A program made the translations under genes and the position numbers. The notes under the pieces are model-generated. The model was given only the letters and a program-made list of their open reading frames with translations. It made no database searches and was not told the origin of the DNA. This document shows positions 16,145 through 24,588 of a stretch of DNA of 64,000 nt, piece after piece (the first letter of the stretch is position 1; every line of letters begins with the position of its first letter). The DNA is from Candidatus Litorirhabdus singularis. GTDB taxonomy: Bacteria; Pseudomonadota; Gammaproteobacteria; Pseudomonadales; Halieaceae. Location: assembly GCF_026262625.1 (NCBI RefSeq), contig NZ_SHNN01000004.1, forward strand, positions 248,001 through 312,000, in the 5' to 3' direction.

Positions 16145-17149
16145 ATGAGTAACCCGGTAAACTATGGCTTATGGTACGACTTTCGTAATCCGGCGCAGTG
16201 GCACCAGCCTTTTGATAGCTTTTACCCAGAGCGTCTGGCGCAAATCAGCGATGCTGAAAACCTCGGTTTTGATTCCTGCTGGCTGACGGAGCATCACTTC
16301 TGCGAAGACGGTTACACGCCATCACCGCTGGTGCTGTCCTCGGCAATATTGGCACGTACGCAGCAGATGCGTGTGGGCACCAACCTCATGCTGCTGCCGC
16401 TGCATGACCCGGTGCGTATCGCTGAAGATGTTGCCACGTTGTCGCTGATTAGTGGTGGTCGCTTTGACCTGGGCGTGGGCATCGGCTATCGACAGCTGGA
16501 GTTTGATCACTTTCAGCGCAAATTGTCGCACCGACCTAGTCTGGTTGAAGAGGGTATAGAAATTCTGCGTCGCAGTTGGACCGGCAAGCCGGTTAACTTT
16601 TCTGGCAAACGCTTTGAAGTAGGCGATTTAGCGGTAACCCCAGCGCCAGTGCAAGTGCCCAAAATTTATCTGGGTGGCATGGTGGAGCCGGCCATACAGC
16701 GCGCCGCGCGTGTAGCTGATGGATTTCTGAGTACCGGCGGTATCGGCATGGATGTCTATAACGAGGCGCTGTTGCAAAACGGCAAGTCGATACAAGACGG
16801 CGATATTATTATGGGTTGCTGGGCCATTATCGCAGAGGACCCTGAGGCCGAAGCCGACAAAATTGGCGACCATGTGCTGTACCATATTAATGAATATATT
16901 AAGTGGGGAGCCTTTGGACCGCCGGATCAGACGCCGCTGTTTGAAAACGCGGCAGCTGCCATTGAGGGTGGGCTCTACGAACTCTGGGATGCAGATACTG
17001 CGGTTAGCCGCCTGAACGAAATGATGGAGACCTACCCGAATATTCGCGATATCCATTTTTGGGCACAGTTTCCGGGTGAGCCGGCGGAGTCAGGTTCTCA
17101 ACGTATGCGCTATATTGCAGAGAAGGTGCTCCCCAGGCTGCGTAAGTAG
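16145..17149 (+). CDS. LLM class flavin-dependent oxidoreductase (luciferase-like)
   Basis: A protein of 334 residues in the bacterial luciferase-like TIM-barrel family. Typical features are FDSCWLTEHHFCEDGYTPSPL near the N-terminus, VGTNLMLLPLHDPVRIAEDVATL and GRFDLGVGIGYRQLEFDHF. These enzymes use reduced FMN (or F420) supplied by a partner reductase to oxygenate or oxidise a substrate. The ATG at 16145 is preferred because AGGAG is correctly spaced; the ATG at 16139 is too close. It begins ten bases after the hydrolase gene and is probably cotranscribed. The substrate is unknown. Confidence 0.9.
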   Translation: MSNPVNYGLWYDFRNPAQWHQPFDSFYPERLAQISDAENLGFDSCWLTEHHFCEDGYTPSPLVLSSAILARTQQMRVGTNLMLLPLHDPVRIAEDVATLSLISGGRFDLGVGIGYRQLEFDHFQRKLSHRPSLVEEGIEILRRSWTGKPVNFSGKRFEVGDLAVTPAPVQVPKIYLGGMVEPAIQRAARVADGFLSTGGIGMDVYNEALLQNGKSIQDGDIIMGCWAIIAEDPEAEADKIGDHVLYHINEYIKWGAFGPPDQTPLFENAAAAIEGGLYELWDADTAVSRLNEMMETYPNIRDIHFWAQFPGEPAESGSQRMRYIAEKVLPRLRK

Positions 17150-17152
17150 CCG

Positions 17153-17752
17153 TTAGGTATGGCCGGACATGGACAGGATACTGTTCAGGAAAAGGCGGTG
17201 AGCTTCGTCCAGATTGATGTCAGAATCGAAATAGACGGCGGAGCGCAAGCCGATCATTAGCGCGTAGGAAATTTCTGCCGCGTCCTTGGTGCTCTCCATG
17301 AACACTGCGGGTGAGGCCTGAAAAATATCCACCAGGTGCGCTTTGCAGCTCTCGTCGAACTCCGCTTTGGTGATACGCAACACATCATCGTTGACCGCAG
17401 CACCAAAGCACTCGAGCATAAAGCCGATTTCCTTGATGGTACTGGTCTCGCCTTTGAACCAAAAATCGGCCAGTGACTGAATCTGCACCCGGGGTTCCTG
17501 GCTGCTGAACTCTGCTATGCGGGCCATGAAACGCACAGAAACGCTGTCAAAGTACTGCTCCAGTATGTCTTCCTTGCCCTTGAAGTAATAGAGCAGGTGA
17601 CTGGCAGACATGCCCGCACCTTCAGCCACGTCAGCAAGAGTGGTTTTGACATAGCCCTTGGCGAGAATACAGTCGTGCAGAGATTTGAATATCTGGTGAC
17701 GACGCTGGTCGCCGCGGCTTTCACGGCGTTTAGGGAGTGTTGTTGTAGGCAT
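17153..17752 (-). CDS. TetR family transcriptional regulator
   Basis: A protein of 199 residues. The TetR helix-turn-helix is at residues 20-65 (TTLADVAEGAGMSASHLLYYFKG) and the C-terminal helical ligand domain is like those of acyl-CoA-responsive members. The gene converges with the luciferase-like gene and is divergent from the SDR at 17866. The 113-base divergent region carries two palindromes, one near this gene (17766) and the shared cluster operator near the SDR (17806). It is the leading candidate to bind the shared operator; this is inferred from position. Confidence 0.91.
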   Translation of the reverse strand: MPTTTLPKRRESRGDQRRHQIFKSLHDCILAKGYVKTTLADVAEGAGMSASHLLYYFKGKEDILEQYFDSVSVRFMARIAEFSSQEPRVQIQSLADFWFKGETSTIKEIGFMLECFGAAVNDDVLRITKAEFDESCKAHLVDIFQASPAVFMESTKDAAEISYALMIGLRSAVYFDSDINLDEAHRLFLNSILSMSGHT

Positions 17753-17765
17753 GTTCTAAAACCTT

Positions 17766-17780
17766 AGCACGGTCCGTGCT
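17766..17780. promoter_or_regulatory. Perfect palindrome beside the tetR gene
   Basis: AGCACGG-T-CCGTGCT is a 15-base inverted repeat with seven-base arms, 14 bases upstream of the TetR start codon. Size and place fit an autoregulatory TetR operator. Confidence 0.55.
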
Positions 17781-17805
17781 GCACTTGCAGCCTAAAACGT
17801 ATTTC

Positions 17806-17820
17806 TTGAATATAATTCAA
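17806..17820 (+). promoter_or_regulatory. Shared operator, copy 2 (TTGAAT-N3-ATTCAA)
   Basis: TTGAATATAATTCAA is a perfect six-base inverted repeat with a three-base centre. It contains the hexamer TATAAT (17811-17816), a likely -10 box for the SDR at 17866, so protein bound here would block the promoter. Confidence 0.62.
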
Positions 17821-17865
17821 AATACACCTACTATTTCTTTCCCGCAAGCGTTGGAGGAAAGCAGT

Positions 17866-18681
17866 ATGGGTGTGCAGGGTTTACGCATGGTAATTACCGG
17901 AGGTGCTGTTGGCATAGGTGCTGGCACGGCTCGACTTGCAGCCAGCAAGGGCGCGCAAGTGGTTATATCAGACCTCAACGATGAAGCCGGTCAAGCGCTG
18001 GCTGAGGAAATCACGGCGGCGGGCGGCGAAGCTATCTACCACCATGCCGACGTCACCATTGATGCTGACGTAGAAGCACTGATGGCTGCAGCTGCGGCTG
18101 CTTTTGGTGGTATCGATGTGTTGCACAACAATGCTGGCATCCACGAGAGCATGCTGACCAAGGAGTTGTCGCTGGAAACGATGACCCGCGATACCTTTGA
18201 AAAAGTCATGTCTATTAACGTCACCGGCGTGTGGCTGTGTGCGAAGTACGCACTGCCGTATCTGCGTGAGAGCGACTGCGCATCGATTATTAATGCCGGC
18301 TCCACCAGCTCGATTTCGGGTTACCCACAATGCCAGGCCTACGGGGCGAGCAAAGGGGCGGTTATGCAGCTGACAAAAATGTTGGCAGTAGACCTCGCCG
18401 TTGATGGTATCCGGGTTAATTGTTATTGCCCCGGTTCCATTCACACGCAAATAGTCGACAAATTTCTCGAGGCGGCTCCCGACCCTCAGGCGATGCTTAA
18501 TACGATGACCATGACTCATCTGATCCCTCGCATGGGGCAACCGGTGGACGTGGCTGAGCTGGTGTGTTTTCTCGCTAGCCCGGAATCCCAATTTGTTAAT
18601 GGCGCAGTGTGGACGGTTGACGGTGGTTCATTGGCCTGGCGCGGCACCCTGGATGTACTTGGAATGGAGGTACAAGCATGA
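17866..18681 (+). CDS. Short-chain dehydrogenase/reductase (SDR)
   Basis: An SDR of 271 residues started at the ATG at 17866, which has GGAGG before it; the longer open frame would run through the operator. It shows TGGAVGIGAG, NNAGIHES, the catalytic Ser in AGSTSSIS and YGASK with normal spacing, and TVDGGSLAWRG near the end. This pattern is typical of NAD-dependent hydroxysteroid or cyclic alcohol dehydrogenases, though substrate assignment is not possible. It opens the long rightward unit 17866-24486 and its stop overlaps the next start (ATGA). Confidence 0.92.
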   Translation: MGVQGLRMVITGGAVGIGAGTARLAASKGAQVVISDLNDEAGQALAEEITAAGGEAIYHHADVTIDADVEALMAAAAAAFGGIDVLHNNAGIHESMLTKELSLETMTRDTFEKVMSINVTGVWLCAKYALPYLRESDCASIINAGSTSSISGYPQCQAYGASKGAVMQLTKMLAVDLAVDGIRVNCYCPGSIHTQIVDKFLEAAPDPQAMLNTMTMTHLIPRMGQPVDVAELVCFLASPESQFVNGAVWTVDGGSLAWRGTLDVLGMEVQA

Positions 18682-19094
18682 GCTTAAGCGTAGAAGAAAA
18701 GTTGGCAATACACGAACTACTGAGTCGGGCAGCCTATGCCTACGATGAGCGCGATACAGCGATGCTGGAGAATTGCTTCAGTGTAAGCGCGGGTTTCAGT
18801 ATGCGTATCGCCAAGGGCGACCTGGTGGGTCCGTTCGAAGGGCGCGACGCCATTATGGGCCTGATGACCGGCTCCATGGCAGAGCAGACCGACGTGCGCA
18901 GACACGTGGTGTCGAATATATTTTTTGACGACAGCGGCGAGCAGCTGCTGGCGATTTCTAATCTGACGTTAATGGCGACTGAGAACGGCGACATCAATCT
19001 GCTTTCGGCCGGCGTCTACAAAGACACCGTGGTCAATGAGAACGGTGACTGGCGCATAGTGAACCGGCATCTTGAGCTGGATAAAGCTTACTAG
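18678..19094 (+). CDS. SnoaL-like (NTF2 fold) protein
   Basis: A compact NTF2-like protein of 138 residues (SnoaL_4). It starts LSVEEKLAIHELLSRAAYAYDERD, has the FEGRDAIMGLM turn and ends DWRIVNRHLELDKAY. The start overlaps the SDR stop by four bases, so the two are translationally coupled and probably act on the same intermediate. Delta5-3-ketosteroid isomerase belongs to this fold, but the catalytic residues cannot be assigned confidently here. Confidence 0.82.
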   Translation: MSLSVEEKLAIHELLSRAAYAYDERDTAMLENCFSVSAGFSMRIAKGDLVGPFEGRDAIMGLMTGSMAEQTDVRRHVVSNIFFDDSGEQLLAISNLTLMATENGDINLLSAGVYKDTVVNENGDWRIVNRHLELDKAY

Positions 19095-19103
19095 GAGCGC
19101 CCC

Positions 19104-20660
19104 GTGAATATCGGAAACATACCGGCGAAAGCCGCACGCCTCAATCCTGCTGCAGAAGCGCTGATCGACGTAGACAGTGGTCGCCGCATCACCTTTGGTG
19201 TACTTGAAGACCACGTGTGCAGATTGGGTAATGCACTGGTAGACACTCTGGCTCTCAGTAAGGGCGACAGAGTTGCCATACTGTCGCGCAACTCTATTGA
19301 GTACATGGAAATCTATTACGCTTGCGCGCGCGTGGGTATGATCGCCCAGCCTTTGAACTGGCGCCTGGGCGTACCTGAGATGGTGCGTATATTAGAGGAC
19401 GGCGAACCTGCCGTCATCGTGTGTTCCGATGAATACCTGGAAGTAACCGGCGAACTTAAGGGGCAGATTTCTATAGCCAACTGGCTTAGTTTTGGAGCGA
19501 ACAGCGACGGCAGCTATGAGAAATTACTGGCAGAGTCTAGCGCGGCTGAGCCCGAGGTTGCAGCATCAGTAGGTGGTGACGACCCGGTGCTCATTTTGTA
19601 TACCGGTGGCACCACTGGTGAGTCCAAGGGCGCATTACACACGCATCGCTCGCTGTATATGGGCATGATTAACCAAACGGTAGCGGAACGTGTCGTACCG
19701 GGTGATGTATACATGCTCACCGGCCAGATGTTTCATATTCCGGTGGCACTGGCCATGAATTATCAGGCCCACGGCTGCCCGGTGGTGTTGATCAACTTTG
19801 ATGCCCGGCTGGCACTGGAGACTATTCAAAAAGAGCGTGTATCAGCCTTTTTGGGTATCACCACTATGCTCAACTGGATGATGGCCGACGAAAAGTTTAG
19901 CGAGTTTGATCTCAGCAGCCTGCGCAATATTCAATATGGCGGCGGGCCCATGCCGCGCAGCGTAGTTGCCGCCGCATTGGAAGCCTTTCCCTGCACCATT
20001 ATTCAGGGCTACGGGCAGACTGAAGGTATGACCATGAGCTTCCTGTCGCAGGAGGATCATATTCTGGCGCTGAGCGGTGAGCATGCGGAACGTTTGAGTA
20101 GCTGCGGTCGTGAGGGTTTTGTGACCAGCATTCGCCTGGCTGACCCCGACGGTAATACCGTGCCGCGCGATGGTAAAACACCGGGTGAAATTCTGATCAG
20201 TTCAGAAGCTAATATGGTCGGCTACTGGCGGCGGCCAGACCTGACCGAGCAGACGATTCGCGAGGGCTGGATGTGGACCGGAGACATAGCGGTTTGGGAT
20301 GAAGACGGTTACGTCTTTATTGTCGACCGCGCCCGCGACATGATTATTTCCGGCGGCGAGAACATCTATAGCACCCAGGTCGAGGCTGCCATTCATCAGC
20401 ACCCCGCGGTGCTGGAGTCTGCCGTTTTTGGCGTGCCTGATGACCAGTGGGGCGAGGCGGTCAAGGCGGTAGTGGTGCTGAAGCCTGGCCAGAGCGCTAC
20501 TGAGCAAGACATTATCGCTGCCGCAGCCGCGCATTTGGCCTCCTACCAAAAGCCCCGCTCTGTAGATTTTGTGGACAGTTTGCCCAAGGCACCTACAGGA
20601 AAAATTCTTAAACGTGAGCTGCGCGACCCCTATTGGGCCGCGGCGGAGAAACAGGTATGA
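19104..20660 (+). CDS. Acyl-CoA synthetase (AMP-forming), FadD-like
   Basis: An ANL superfamily ligase of 518 residues. The P-loop-like motif is YTGGTTGESKGA, A5 is QGYGQTEG, the hinge region is MWTGDIAVWDEDGYVFIVDRARDMIISGGENI and the catalytic Lys is in KAPTGKILKRE. The GTG start at 19104 has AGGAG seven bases upstream. It activates a carboxylic acid to a CoA thioester. Being in the unit with the hydratase/aldolase genes, it likely loads the side chain or ring-cleavage acid that those enzymes shorten. Its stop overlaps the next start (ATGA). Confidence 0.92.
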   Translation: MNIGNIPAKAARLNPAAEALIDVDSGRRITFGVLEDHVCRLGNALVDTLALSKGDRVAILSRNSIEYMEIYYACARVGMIAQPLNWRLGVPEMVRILEDGEPAVIVCSDEYLEVTGELKGQISIANWLSFGANSDGSYEKLLAESSAAEPEVAASVGGDDPVLILYTGGTTGESKGALHTHRSLYMGMINQTVAERVVPGDVYMLTGQMFHIPVALAMNYQAHGCPVVLINFDARLALETIQKERVSAFLGITTMLNWMMADEKFSEFDLSSLRNIQYGGGPMPRSVVAAALEAFPCTIIQGYGQTEGMTMSFLSQEDHILALSGEHAERLSSCGREGFVTSIRLADPDGNTVPRDGKTPGEILISSEANMVGYWRRPDLTEQTIREGWMWTGDIAVWDEDGYVFIVDRARDMIISGGENIYSTQVEAAIHQHPAVLESAVFGVPDDQWGEAVKAVVVLKPGQSATEQDIIAAAAAHLASYQKPRSVDFVDSLPKAPTGKILKRELRDPYWAAAEKQV

Positions 20661-21112
20661 GCGAGCTGCTTTCGGCAGAGCTGCTGACAAACATTGGCCG
20701 CCAGAGCGAGCCGCGCAGGGAAATTGTTACGCGCAGGGATATTCGCAAGTACGCGGTAGCTACCGGTAATCGACAGCGTAAATATCTGGACGGCGACCTG
20801 GCTCCACCTATGTTCCACGTGCCCTTGTTCTGGGATGTGGTTGAGTTGGATCAGCTGACACCAGACGGTGTCTCTATTGATGCGTTGCTACCCAAGTTTC
20901 CTTTAGAGAAAGCGATGGCAGGGGGATTGAATATTGAGTACCACAAGCCGATTCGTCCCGGTGACTGGTTGACCTCCACCCGCACCCTCACCGCTATTTA
21001 CGATAAGAAAGGCCGCTCTGGCGCGCTCATCTTTTATGAGGTGGTGATGGATATTGTTGACGATGATGGTGAACTGGTTATCCGTGAAAAAACCACAAGG
21101 ATTTTGCGATGA
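20657..21112 (+). CDS. MaoC-like hydratase, N-terminal-type hotdog protein
   Basis: A protein of 151 residues resembling the MaoC dehydratase N-terminal/FAS1-DH hotdog domain (PPMFHVPLFWD, YHKPIRPGDWLTSTRTL, GALIFYEVVMDIVD). Stand-alone half proteins of this type pair with a second hotdog protein carrying the active site, as ChsH1 and ChsH2 do in steroid side-chain degradation. The ATG at 20657 overlaps the ligase stop. The next gene is the expected partner. Confidence 0.82.
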   Translation: MSELLSAELLTNIGRQSEPRREIVTRRDIRKYAVATGNRQRKYLDGDLAPPMFHVPLFWDVVELDQLTPDGVSIDALLPKFPLEKAMAGGLNIEYHKPIRPGDWLTSTRTLTAIYDKKGRSGALIFYEVVMDIVDDDGELVIREKTTRILR

Positions 21113-21546
21113 CTACGACGTCACAGCAGGCTCGCCTGGCCGCCGTTAGCGTCGGCGATGAATTGCCGCAGCGTGAGTTTGAATGCGGTAACGTGCAGTT
21201 AATGCTCTATAACGCGGCATTGTGGAACGGCCACCGCATTCACTTTGATGAGCCTTACGCCAAGGAAGTAGAGGGTTACCCAGGCTTGGTTATAGCCGGC
21301 CCCTTACTGGGCGATTGGTTGCATCAGGGCGTTGAAGAGTGGTTAGGTGATGACGGTCGCATAGTGTCGATCGATTATTCCAACCGCGTGGCCACTTATG
21401 TGGGGGATATCCTGACCTCCGGCGGCACCGTGGTTGAGTTATTCAATGATACCCAAGAGGCGCTGGTGGATGTGTTTGTAAAGAATGCCGCTGGCGATGT
21501 TGTAACCCCCGGGCAGGTGCGCGTGAGGTTTGGCGATGTCTGGTAG
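21109..21546 (+). CDS. MaoC-like hydratase, second hotdog subunit
   Basis: A hotdog-fold acyl dehydratase-like protein of 145 residues. The segment WNGHRIHFDEPYAKEVEGYPGLVIAGPLLGDWL matches the active-site region of MaoC/HTD2-like enoyl-CoA hydratases, with His/Asp in HRIHFDE. It overlaps the preceding hotdog gene by four bases and the thiolase-like gene by 11, so the three are tightly coupled. The pair probably hydrates an alpha,beta-unsaturated acyl-CoA to the 3-hydroxyacyl-CoA used by the aldolase-like partner. Confidence 0.83.
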   Translation: MTTTSQQARLAAVSVGDELPQREFECGNVQLMLYNAALWNGHRIHFDEPYAKEVEGYPGLVIAGPLLGDWLHQGVEEWLGDDGRIVSIDYSNRVATYVGDILTSGGTVVELFNDTQEALVDVFVKNAAGDVVTPGQVRVRFGDVW

Positions 21547-22711
21547 TGCTTTACGCGGTCAGGTAGCCATTGTCGGCGCCGCAGATACTGATGTCGGCGT
21601 GCTGCCGGGTCGCACGCCTATGGAGTTGTGCGTGGAAGCCGCATTGGCGGCTATTGCTGATGCGGGTCTGGATAAGAGTGATGTCGACGGACTGATCACC
21701 TGTAACGCTATGGCGCAGCCCATGCTTTACCACGCGGAAGCTGCGGCAGAATATATGCAGATATTTCCGCGCTACTGCTTTGCCGCAGGCGCCGGTGGTG
21801 GCACTACCTTCTCGGTGATTCACCATGCGATGTCGGCCATTGCCACCGGCATGGCCGACGTGATTGTAGTGAGCATGGCCGATGCGATGCGCAGCGGTTT
21901 GACCAGAGAGCAAGCCATGCTGGTCCAGGCCTCTACGGGCCACCCTGAGTTTGAGCAACCCTACGGTGTTACCGTGCCCGCTTACTACGCCCTGATTGCA
22001 CAGGCACATATGGCAGAGTTTGGCACTACCGAGGCACAGTTTGCCGGTATCGCGGTTGCCTGCCGGGAACACGCAAGCCGTAATCCAACAGCGCAGATGC
22101 GCGACCCGATAACCGTTGCTGACGTGCTTGAATCAAGGCTGATTGCTGATCCACTGCACCTGCTGGATTGCTCGTTGGTATCTGATGGCGGCTCGGCGGT
22201 GGTACTGATGTCCGCAGAACGAGCGGCAGATACGGCACACGCACCGGTTTATATATTGGGTGCTGGTGAAGGCCATAGCCACGAACATATTTCAGCAGCG
22301 CGCAGTCTGACCACGTCGGCGGCGAAAGAGGCCGGCGAGAGGGCGTTTGCCATGGCGGGTCTGGGTCCGGCAGAGATGGACTTTGCTCAGCTCTATGATT
22401 GCTTCACGCCTACCGTGATGGTTGAGTTGGAGGATCTTGGATTCTGCGCCAAAGGCGAGGGCGGGGCTTTTGTGGACAGTGGTGCGTTACTGCCTGGAGG
22501 CGCTTTACCCGTGAATACCCACGGCGGACTCTTGTCCCACTGCCATCCGGGTAATCCCGGCTCGATGTTTGCCCTGACTGAGTCAGTCTGGCAATTGCGT
22601 GGTAGTTGCGGCGAGCGCCAGGTAGCCGGAGCTACCAACGCGCTGGTACATGCGCAAGGTGGCATCATGTCCTCCCATGCGGCATTGGTACTCGGCAAGG
22701 AGGTGGGTTGA
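21536..22711 (+). CDS. Thiolase-fold lipid-transfer-type protein, probable Ltp2-like aldolase
   Basis: A thiolase superfamily protein of 391 residues of the SCP2/Ltp group. The position of the thiolase nucleophilic Cys is Gly in the GAGGGTTFSVIHHA segment (residues 85-98), while the HP segment NTHGGLLSHCHPGNPGS is retained near 327-343. Loss of that Cys is typical of Ltp2-like retro-aldolases, which cleave 3-hydroxyacyl-CoAs with a branched carbon. The ATG at 21536 overlaps the hotdog gene, and the DUF35 gene that such aldolases need follows directly. It likely releases acetyl- or propionyl-CoA. Confidence 0.85.
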   Translation: MSGSALRGQVAIVGAADTDVGVLPGRTPMELCVEAALAAIADAGLDKSDVDGLITCNAMAQPMLYHAEAAAEYMQIFPRYCFAAGAGGGTTFSVIHHAMSAIATGMADVIVVSMADAMRSGLTREQAMLVQASTGHPEFEQPYGVTVPAYYALIAQAHMAEFGTTEAQFAGIAVACREHASRNPTAQMRDPITVADVLESRLIADPLHLLDCSLVSDGGSAVVLMSAERAADTAHAPVYILGAGEGHSHEHISAARSLTTSAAKEAGERAFAMAGLGPAEMDFAQLYDCFTPTVMVELEDLGFCAKGEGGAFVDSGALLPGGALPVNTHGGLLSHCHPGNPGSMFALTESVWQLRGSCGERQVAGATNALVHAQGGIMSSHAALVLGKEVG

Positions 22712-22712
22712 G

Positions 22713-23120
22713 ATGAACGCTGAAATACCCAGTCGCGTCCAACCGACTCCCAACGCCGTCTCGGCACCTTACTGGGAAGCCTGCGCTCGCGGAGAGTTGA
22801 GCCTGCAGCATTGTAACGGTTGCCAACAGTTCCAGTTTTACCCACGCACTATCTGTAGCCATTGTGGTGGTACAGATCTCGCTTGGCAGGTTGTCAGCGG
22901 CAGCGGCAGGGTCAAAAGTTTTACCGTGGTACGGCGCGGAATATCCAAAGCGTATGCAGCGCCCTACGTGGTGGCGCTGATCGAGCTGAAGGAAGGCCCG
23001 AGTATGATGAGTACCATCGTAGGCAGCGAGCCGGAGGTTGTAGCCATCGGAGCGAGTGTGCAGGTCGGCTTTGAGGCCTGGAGCGAAGATATTCAAATGC
23101 CGGTATTTTCTCTGACGTAG
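22713..23120 (+). CDS. DUF35 OB-fold/zinc-ribbon protein (aldolase partner)
   Basis: A protein of 135 residues with an N-terminal zinc ribbon (Cys34, Cys37, Cys48, Cys51 in the C-x2-C-x10-C-x2-C pattern) and a C-terminal OB fold (GRVKSFTVVRRG, PYVVALIELKEG). DUF35 proteins bind Ltp2-type thiolase-fold aldolases and are needed for their activity. Here the domain is free-standing, whereas in ChsH2 it is fused to a MaoC domain. AAGGAGG precedes the start, and the gene begins one base after the aldolase stop. Confidence 0.88.
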   Translation: MNAEIPSRVQPTPNAVSAPYWEACARGELSLQHCNGCQQFQFYPRTICSHCGGTDLAWQVVSGSGRVKSFTVVRRGISKAYAAPYVVALIELKEGPSMMSTIVGSEPEVVAIGASVQVGFEAWSEDIQMPVFSLT

Positions 23121-23130
23121 GTTGAACGTA

Positions 23131-24486
23131 ATGAATAGTCCCAAGACACCCTTTGCAGTGATTAGCCCGGGAGCCTCGCCGGATGCATTGGAAGCCAAGC
23201 AGCCGCACATTGATCACGGCACTGAGGTGTATTCCAAGGAAGGCTACTTCAGTCGCGATTACATGGCGCTGGAGTGGGATCGCCTGTGGACCCAGACCTG
23301 GCTGATTGCCGGTATGGAAACCGATATTCCGCAGAGCGGCGATTATTTTCTGTTCGATATTGGTGACGAGTCGATCATCATTACCCGCACCGAGGAAGGC
23401 ATTAAAGCGTTCTATAACGTCTGTAGTCACCGCGGCGCCAAGCTAGTGTGGGAGGAGCGAGGCAATCGCAAAGTATTTGTGTGTCCGTTTCATAGCTGGA
23501 GTTTTCACAATAACGGAGAACTGCGACGGATTACCGACGAAGACACCTTTCAGCCAGACCTGATAGCCCATCGCCCGGGTTTACAGGCGCTGGCCTGTGA
23601 AACTCATGCGGGCATTATATTTATCAGCATGGCCGAGGATCCTGCGCCATTAGCGGAGAGTATTGGTCTGCCAGAGGGTTACCTTGAAGGCTATCGCCTG
23701 GATCAGATGAAGGTGGTACGGCATGTGCGCAGCGAGTGGGGCTCTAACTGGAAAGTGGGGGTGGAAGCGTTTTACGAGAGTTACCACTTACACGCAGTCC
23801 ATCCCGAGACGCGCGGCATCATGGGCGATCTTAATGTGCAGTACGACCTGTACCCAAATGGCGCCAGCCGCATGATTGTGCCGCTGGGACAGCCCAGCCC
23901 ACGTTTTCATGACCAGCACACCGTTACCGAAGGGTTGGAGATGATGCTGCGTGATGCGGGCGTTGACCCCGCTGACTTTACTGGTGATGCCAGCGAGGTA
24001 AGGCGAGCCATGCAGCTGGGTAAACGGGAGCGCGCTGCGCGACTGGGCCTGGATTACAGTCACTTTGAAGACAGTCAGCTGTCTGACAGCTGGGCCACGG
24101 GCGTGTTTCCTAACGTGCAGATTGGTTGTCACCCGGAAGCGGTATTTCTGATGCGATTTTTGCCCCATGAAACCGACCCAGAGCGCTTTTACTACGACAC
24201 CATGACGTTGTTGCTACCCGTTGATGACCCGGACTACTGCCCGCCAGCCTGGATGGGTCTACCCGAGGGTACCGATGTCAGCGGACGTGTGCGCCCGGCC
24301 ACAGAGCATTATTCACTGGAGGAAGATGCCGACCTGGGTATGGTTCTGAGTCAGGATGCCGACTTTCTGCCGGTGGTGCAGAAGGGAATGCGTAGTCGCG
24401 GCTTCAAGGGGCAGCTGTGGGGTGAGCAGGAGCAGCGTTTGCGGCATTTCCACGTGGAGCTGCAGCGTTATTTAAGCGGCAATTAG
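23131..24486 (+). CDS. Rieske non-heme iron oxygenase, alpha subunit
   Basis: A protein of 451 residues. The Rieske [2Fe-2S] ligands are Cys98, His100, Cys118 and His121 (C-x-H-x17-C-x2-H). The mononuclear iron site is in EAFYESYHLHAVH, near residues 212-224, with a distal Asp or Glu expected. This is the catalytic subunit of an aromatic-ring or alicyclic hydroxylating oxygenase. No small subunit, ferredoxin or dedicated reductase is next to it, so electrons must come from elsewhere. It ends the long unit and is followed by the operator and second TonB receptor. The substrate is unknown; terpenoid or steroid-like compounds are possible. Confidence 0.93.
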   Translation: MNSPKTPFAVISPGASPDALEAKQPHIDHGTEVYSKEGYFSRDYMALEWDRLWTQTWLIAGMETDIPQSGDYFLFDIGDESIIITRTEEGIKAFYNVCSHRGAKLVWEERGNRKVFVCPFHSWSFHNNGELRRITDEDTFQPDLIAHRPGLQALACETHAGIIFISMAEDPAPLAESIGLPEGYLEGYRLDQMKVVRHVRSEWGSNWKVGVEAFYESYHLHAVHPETRGIMGDLNVQYDLYPNGASRMIVPLGQPSPRFHDQHTVTEGLEMMLRDAGVDPADFTGDASEVRRAMQLGKRERAARLGLDYSHFEDSQLSDSWATGVFPNVQIGCHPEAVFLMRFLPHETDPERFYYDTMTLLLPVDDPDYCPPAWMGLPEGTDVSGRVRPATEHYSLEEDADLGMVLSQDADFLPVVQKGMRSRGFKGQLWGEQEQRLRHFHVELQRYLSGN

Positions 24487-24528
24487 CCCATGATTTTTGC
24501 TTGACAAATTTTCATCATAAGTACAAAG

Positions 24529-24549
24529 TTGAATTTGAATCAAATTCAA
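24529..24549 (+). promoter_or_regulatory. Shared operator, copy 3 (extended palindrome)
   Basis: TTGAATTTGA and TCAAATTCAA form perfect ten-base arms around a central A. The right part contains TTGAATCAAATTCAA (24535-24549), the cluster motif. A TTGACA (24501-24506) lies upstream as a candidate -35 box. The palindrome ends 39 bases before the start of the second TonB receptor. Confidence 0.65.
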
Positions 24550-24588
24550 AACACCTAAAAAAAATTGGATCAACAGGAGTCCATTATA

